Assembly: GCF_009495755.1 (NCBI RefSeq)
Contig: NZ_WIBJ01000006.1
Span: 1-64,000, forward strand
Direction of reading: 5' to 3'
DNA from: Flavobacterium sp. LMO8
GTDB lineage: Bacteria; Bacteroidota; Bacteroidia; Flavobacteriales; Flavobacteriaceae
Length of the DNA: 64,000 nt
The notes under the pieces are model-generated. The model was given only the letters and a program-made list of their open reading frames with translations. It was not told the origin of the DNA and searched no databases. Positions 59,764 to 64,000 of this stretch are shown piece by piece (within the stretch, counting starts at the first letter, position 1; each line of letters begins with the position of its first letter). A program made the translations under genes and the position numbers.

Positions 59764-60280
59764 ACATTTTAATCTTAGTTACTTTAGCAGTATCTAATTT
59801 ATAGTAGTCTTTAACAGAATTATAATCATCAAAATCTAATTTTCCAGCCGCTGTTTTATTTCCAAAATAAGCTGGAATAACCACTACTCTAAACACTTGG
59901 TCTAACTTATATGCGTTAGATAAGTTTGGTAAATCATATCCAAATAAATTTACTTGTGCGTCGTAACGTGTAAAATCATTATCGTAACCAAAATCTAAAG
60001 TTCCATCATTAAAATAATAGGTTTCTGGTAGTAATTTCCATACATCACCAGCAGAACCATAATCTGCTAAACGATACACCAAAACCATATCAGAAGTATA
60101 GGTAGCGTGTGGAAAAGTTAATAAAGCAGAATAACCATTTCCAGAAGTTAAGTCTACGTTTGAATATTCAAAAACTTCACTAATAGTGTCATTATCTATA
60201 TTATCTTCAACTTCATTTACTGTACAACTTTGTAGTGATATCATCCCGATAAAAACCAACAATAAAGTAATTTTCTTCAT
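59762..60280 (-). CDS. Small lipoprotein, unknown
   Basis: The 172-residue protein has a type II signal peptide (FIGMISLQSC, Cys19), then an acidic linker (EVEDNIDNDT). The rest is strand-rich and aromatic, with GYSALLTFPHATYTSDMVLVYRL and VVVIPAYFG. I do not recognise the family. It is a single gene with a short A/T-rich leader. Confidence 0.8.
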   Translation of the reverse strand: MKKITLLLVFIGMISLQSCTVNEVEDNIDNDTISEVFEYSNVDLTSGNGYSALLTFPHATYTSDMVLVYRLADYGSAGDVWKLLPETYYFNDGTLDFGYDNDFTRYDAQVNLFGYDLPNLSNAYKLDQVFRVVVIPAYFGNKTAAGKLDFDDYNSVKDYYKLDTAKVTKIKM

Positions 60281-60387
60281 AATTTTTAAATTTTAAATTA
60301 TTTCCTATGTAAATATAACCAATTCTTGTGCCAAACTTTAATAAAATATAAATGAGTATATTTGAAATCTCTAAAAAGACCATAAAA

Positions 60388-60528
60388 ATGGGAAGAAACA
60401 ATCCAAAAAATATTAAAGCACACAACGATAAATTACACAAAGAGCAAGCTAAAGAAAAAGCTAAAAAGAATGCTCGTGCCGAAAAATTAAAAGAAATTCA
60501 ACGAAAATTCAACGAATCTAAACAATAA
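60388..60528 (+). CDS. Small charged helical protein, 46 residues
   Basis: An ATG-started frame encodes MGRNNPKNIKAHNDKLHKEQ followed by AKEKAKKNARAEKLKEIQRK and FNESKQ. The sequence is extremely rich in Lys, Glu, Ala and Asn, strongly helical and free of hydrophobic core residues, so it is likely an RNA-binding or disordered protein. Codon use (AAA, GAA, GCT) matches the neighbours. The stop is three bases before the YchJ-type gene, which suggests co-translation. The family is not known to me. Confidence 0.6.
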   Translation: MGRNNPKNIKAHNDKLHKEQAKEKAKKNARAEKLKEIQRKFNESKQ

Positions 60529-60531
60529 TTT

Positions 60532-60903
60532 ATGTCGGGTTGCTACTGCGGAAATTCTGTATCCTTTCAAGATTGTTGTGAACCTTATTTAAAAGGTATT
60601 AAAAATGCTCCAACAGCTGAAGCTTTAATGCGTTCGCGTTACAGTGCATTTGCAACAAGCGCTGCCGATTATTTGGTAAACACTACCCATATTTCAAAAA
60701 GAAAATACCACAACAAAAAAGATATTTTAGCTTGGAGTCAAACCAACAAATGGTTAAAACTAGAAGTTCTAACCTCAACTGAAACCACAGTAACCTTTAA
60801 AGCATATTTTTTAGACAAAAATTTAATAGCAGAAGTTCATTACGAACACTCTACTTTTAAGTTAGAAAAAGGAAAATGGTTTTATGTGGATGGAGAATAT
60901 TAA
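60532..60903 (+). CDS. YchJ/UPF0225-type SEC-C zinc protein
   Basis: The 123-residue protein opens with SGCYCGNSVSFQDCCEPYLKG, the SEC-C zinc knuckle (CxCG ... CC), followed by the YchJ domain: PTAEALMRSRYSAFATSAADYLVNTTH, WLKLEVL and a C-terminal W in KGKWFYVDGEY. The SEC-C knuckle resembles the SecB-binding zinc site of SecA. The biochemical role is not known. It overlaps the convergent GyrI-like gene by four bases. Confidence 0.92.
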   Translation: MSGCYCGNSVSFQDCCEPYLKGIKNAPTAEALMRSRYSAFATSAADYLVNTTHISKRKYHNKKDILAWSQTNKWLKLEVLTSTETTVTFKAYFLDKNLIAEVHYEHSTFKLEKGKWFYVDGEY

Positions 60904-61376
60904 ATTCTCTTTTTGATTGGAATCCAAATTTCCTCTTCAGAGTTCGGATCATTATTTTTATATTTTTCTCCTAAAATTTCAAATTGAGGACGATTATCAA
61001 ATTCATATTCGGAATTTGGCAGCCAAACACCAAAAATATAACCAAATGTTTCTCTTGCTTTTGAAGCCTCTCCTACATGATTAAAAACAGCATACAATCC
61101 TTCCTCAATAATTAATCTTTGCATTCCTTCAGGAATAAAATCAAAATTTGACACAGGAACTACAGCCCATTTTGCAAATTCGGTTTGTGGATTGAAATCA
61201 AAATTTTCGGGATTGATTTGAATGTTGAATAATTCTGTTCCTATTGTATTTTGAATTTCATTTCGTCTAGACATATATTTTCCCCACAATTCTCCTATTC
61301 GATAATCTGAATATGAAAATTGACTATTAATTCCTATGAATTTCGTTGTTGGAAATGTTTTAGTTATTGGCTCCAT
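60900..61376 (-). CDS. GyrI-like small-molecule-binding protein
   Basis: The 158-residue protein has the SHS2-module pattern of the effector-binding domain found in AraC-type regulators and SbmC: FIGINSQFSYSDYRIGELWGKYMSRR at the start, WAVVPVSNFDFIPEGMQRLIIEEGLYAVFNHVG in the middle, and FGVWLPNSEYEFDNRPQFEIL near the end. No DNA-binding domain is attached, so it probably binds a ligand on its own or acts as a hydrolase of the same fold. Confidence 0.87.
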   Translation of the reverse strand: MEPITKTFPTTKFIGINSQFSYSDYRIGELWGKYMSRRNEIQNTIGTELFNIQINPENFDFNPQTEFAKWAVVPVSNFDFIPEGMQRLIIEEGLYAVFNHVGEASKARETFGYIFGVWLPNSEYEFDNRPQFEILGEKYKNNDPNSEEEIWIPIKKRI

Positions 61377-61383
61377 TCTTCAA

Positions 61384-61413
61384 AAATAAAAAAACCTTCC
61401 ATATCTGAAAGGT
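61384..61413 (-). terminator. Terminator of icmF
   Basis: On the minus strand a seven-bp stem (61413-61407 with 61400-61394, one G-U pair), six-base loop and a T7 run lie 33 bases after the icmF stop codon. Confidence 0.75.
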
Positions 61414-61445
61414 CATTTTTATAAATTATTTTAATCTCTTTTTAA

Positions 61446-64000
61446 TTACATATTTCTTCTATACTGACCACCAACCTCAAACAACGCACTTGTAATTTGT
61501 CCTAACGAACAAACTTTGGTTGCATCCATTAATTTTTCGAAAATGTTTTGGTTCTTAATCGCTGCTTCTTGTAAAATGTTGATGTGCTCGGCTACTTTTT
61601 CTGCACTTGTTTTATGCAAATCGGTTAACATATCAATTTGATATTGTTTTTCTTCTTCAGTAGCACGAATAACCTCAGCAGGAATAACCGTTGGCGAACC
61701 TTTTGAACTCAAGAAGGTGTTTACACCAATAATTGGGAATTCTCCCGTATGTTTCAAAGTTTCATAATACAATGATTCTTCTTGGATTTTCGAACGTTGG
61801 TACATCGTTTCCATTGCACCTAAAACACCGCCACGCTCAGTAATTCTATCGAATTCTTGTAAAACAGCATCTTCTACTAAATCGGTTAACTCTTCAATAA
61901 TGAACGAACCTTGGATTGGATTTTCGTTTTTAGCTAAACCTAATTCTTTATTAATAATCAACTGAATTGCCATTGCTCGTCGCACTGATTCTTCTGTTGG
62001 AGTTGTAATCGCTTCATCGTATGCATTCGTATGTAACGAGTTACAGTTATCGTAAATCGCATATAACGCTTGAAGAGTCGTACGAATATCATTAAAATCA
62101 ATCTCTTGCGCATGTAACGAACGACCAGATGTTTGAATGTGATATTTCAACATTTGCGCTCTTTCGTTAGCTCCGTATTTGTTTTTCATGGCTTTCGCCC
62201 AAATTTTACGCGCCACACGACCGATTACAGCATACTCAGGATCAATTCCGTTTGAGAAGAAGAATGATAAATTCGGACCGAAATCATTGATGTTCATTCC
62301 ACGACTCAAATAGTATTCCACATAAGTGAAACCATTTGCTAACGTGAAAGCTAATTGCGTAATTGGATTTGCACCCGCTTCCGCGATATGATAACCTGAA
62401 ATAGAAACCGAATAAAAATTACGAACATTTTGTTTGATAAAATATTCCTGAACATCACCCATTAATCGTAACGCAAATTCAGTTGAGAAAATACACGTAT
62501 TTTGCGCTTGATCTTCTTTTAAAATATCGGCTTGAACCGTTCCACGAACTTGTGCTAAGGTTTTTACTTTGATATCTTGATATACTTCAAAAGGTAAAAC
62601 TTGGTCTCCCGTTACTCCTAAAAGCATCAAACCTAAACCATTATTTCCTTCTGGTAAAGCGCCTTGATATCTTGGACGCTCCACTCCTTTTTTCTTATAG
62701 ATTTCGTTGATTTTAGCTTCTACTTCATCTTGAAGATTATTCTCAATAATGTATTTTTCACAGTTTTGATCGATGGCAGCATTCATGAAGAATCCTAACA
62801 ACATAGGTGCAGGACCATTAATCGTCATTGAGACCGAAGTTAACGGATGACTTAAATCGAAACCTGAATATAATTTCTTAGCATCGTCTAAACAACAAAT
62901 TGAAACTCCCGCATTACCGATTTTTCCATAAATATCGGGACGAATGTGTGGGTCATTTCCGTATAAAGTAACCGAATCAAATGCGGTTGACAAACGTTTT
63001 GCTGGTAATCCGGCAGAAACATAATGAAAACGCTTGTTTGTTCTTTCTGGTCCGCCTTCTCCGGCAAACATTCTACTTGGATCTTCTCCTTCACGTTTAA
63101 ATGGATATAATCCTGACGTAAAAGGAAATTCTCCTGGTACATTTTCTTGTAAATTCCATTTTAAAATATCGCCCCAAGCTTGGTATTTTGGTAAGGCTAC
63201 TTTTGGAATTTGAGAATGTGAAAGCGATTCTGTATGTGTAGCAATTTTGATTTCTTTATCACGAACTTTAAAACTATAAACTGGATTTTTGTATTTGTTT
63301 ACTTTTTCGTCCCAAGTCAAAATGATTTCCCAGTTGTATGGGTCAAGATTCATTTTTACACGGTCGAATTCTTTAGTTAATAACGAAACGAAATCTTTGT
63401 TATCAGCAGTAATTTTTAGAGAACTTTCAACAATTCCTGCTTTGTCTAATTGCGGAAGATTTCCATTTACCGATTCAATGGTTTTGAAAATTCCGTATAA
63501 TTTTTGAGCTACTTCTACTTGAGAAAGTGCTGTTTCGTCGTATTTTCTATTGTTTTCTGCAATTTCAGATAAATAACGTGTTCTGTGAGGTGGAATTACG
63601 AAAATTTTCTCACTCATTTCACGTGTGATTTCGAAAGTCGAATTTAAATCGGCTCCTGTTTTCTCTACAATCTTATCCATGATAGATTTGTAAAGCGTAT
63701 TCATTCCTGGGTCGTTGAATTGCGAAGCGATAGTTCCAAAAATTGGCATCGTATCCGTATCCACATCCCATAAATTATGATTGCGTTGGTATTGTTTTTT
63801 CACATCACGAATCGCATCTAAAGCACCACGTTTGTCGAATTTATTTAACGCCACTAAATCTGCAAAATCCAACATATCGATTTTTTCCAACTGAGTTGCT
63901 GCTCCAAATTCTGGTGTCATTACATATAACGAAACATCAGAATGATCCATAATTTCAGTATCCGATTGTCCAATTCCTGAAGTTTCTAGAATGATGATAT
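61446..64000 (-). CDS. icmF: Fused isobutyryl-CoA mutase IcmF, 3' part (runs off the window)
   Basis: IcmF joins a B12-binding domain, a MeaB-like GTPase chaperone and a mutase domain; it interconverts isobutyryl-CoA and butyryl-CoA. The frame remains open to base 64000, so the first part of the gene is outside. Visible are the end of the GTPase domain ([11 protein letters not shown], then [11 protein letters not shown], the NKxD guanine motif) and the full mutase domain: [19 protein letters not shown] (Phe where methylmalonyl-CoA mutase has Tyr), [22 protein letters not shown] and the [12 protein letters not shown] block. It is cut by the window edge, not broken. Confidence 0.93.
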   Translation of the reverse strand, partial: IIILETSGIGQSDTEIMDHSDVSLYVMTPEFGAATQLEKIDMLDFADLVALNKFDKRGALDAIRDVKKQYQRNHNLWDVDTDTMPIFGTIASQFNDPGMNTLYKSIMDKIVEKTGADLNSTFEITREMSEKIFVIPPHRTRYLSEIAENNRKYDETALSQVEVAQKLYGIFKTIESVNGNLPQLDKAGIVESSLKITADNKDFVSLLTKEFDRVKMNLDPYNWEIILTWDEKVNKYKNPVYSFKVRDKEIKIATHTESLSHSQIPKVALPKYQAWGDILKWNLQENVPGEFPFTSGLYPFKREGEDPSRMFAGEGGPERTNKRFHYVSAGLPAKRLSTAFDSVTLYGNDPHIRPDIYGKIGNAGVSICCLDDAKKLYSGFDLSHPLTSVSMTINGPAPMLLGFFMNAAIDQNCEKYIIENNLQDEVEAKINEIYKKKGVERPRYQGALPEGNNGLGLMLLGVTGDQVLPFEVYQDIKVKTLAQVRGTVQADILKEDQAQNTCIFSTEFALRLMGDVQEYFIKQNVRNFYSVSISGYHIAEAGANPITQLAFTLANGFTYVEYYLSRGMNINDFGPNLSFFFSNGIDPEYAVIGRVARKIWAKAMKNKYGANERAQMLKYHIQTSGRSLHAQEIDFNDIRTTLQALYAIYDNCNSLHTNAYDEAITTPTEESVRRAMAIQLIINKELGLAKNENPIQGSFIIEELTDLVEDAVLQEFDRITERGGVLGAMETMYQRSKIQEESLYYETLKHTGEFPIIGVNTFLSSKGSPTVIPAEVIRATEEEKQYQIDMLTDLHKTSAEKVAEHINILQEAAIKNQNIFEKLMDATKVCSLGQITSALFEVGGQYRRNM

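Noticed and set aside
61446..64000. icmF as a truncated mutase starting at base 63950
   Set aside because: The frame stays open through base 64000 with GTPase motifs before that Met, so the gene is cut only by the window edge.

Overview
The window is AT-rich chromosomal DNA from a member of Bacteroidota, most likely Flavobacterium or a close relative in Flavobacteriaceae. The evidence is the flavobacterial -7 promoter motif TAnnTTTG at several genes, transketolase split into two subunits, type III glutamine synthetase, a queuine transglycosylase without zinc cysteines, many SPII lipoproteins, a 4HBT/ketosynthase/DarAB pigment cluster of the flexirubin type, and a tyrosine ammonia-lyase very like the Flavobacterium johnsoniae enzyme. 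I see no insertion sequence, prophage or CRISPR array.

Region 1 (1-23,340) is mostly housekeeping: rplT; two small unknown genes; rlmF; a cyanophycin module (isoaspartyl peptidase and cyanophycinase on the minus strand, cyanophycin synthetase divergent on the plus strand); a DUF1569 protein; a secreted protein usually labelled asparagine synthetase B; a four-gene sensor operon ending in a histidine kinase and a LuxR/NarL response regulator; dnaB; accA; a tgt-YjgP/YjgQ-EamA operon; split transketolase; an FKBP lipoprotein; an S4 protein, a TPMT-like methyltransferase, a phosphoribosyltransferase, aroK; then three identical tRNA-Lys genes in a 104-bp tandem array and one tRNA-Leu.

Region 2 (23,359-56,771) is the highlight: a near-gapless 32-gene minus-strand operon (55,416 down to 23,994), flanked by a convergent phosphopantetheinyl transferase and a divergent halogenase-like flavoprotein. 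It encodes what is needed for a flexirubin: tyrosine ammonia-lyase and a PaaK-like ligase for a 4-hydroxycinnamate starter; two ACPs, three active ketosynthases, two catalytically dead ketosynthase partners, a FabG reductase and three hotdog dehydratases for the aryl polyene; DarB and DarA for the dialkylresorcinol; a thioesterase, a BtrH-like acyltransferase, a C45 Ntn-hydrolase, a LpxL-like acyltransferase and a PlsC domain fused to an MMPL exporter as candidates for ester formation or lipid tailoring; two CrtI-like flavoproteins; a glycosyltransferase and a polysaccharide deacetylase; and an ABC exporter, LolA-like carrier, lipoproteins and a small beta-barrel protein for moving the product to the outer membrane. 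The pathway type is known; which enzyme joins the halves, and the roles of about ten accessory genes, are not evident from sequence.

Region 3 (56,852-64,000) returns to core metabolism: glutamine synthetase III, DUF1543, a small lipoprotein, a 46-residue charged peptide next to a YchJ-type protein, a GyrI-like protein, and the 3' part of a fused isobutyryl-CoA mutase (icmF) that runs off the right edge. Homology statements come from reading motifs and from memory of families; no database search was made.
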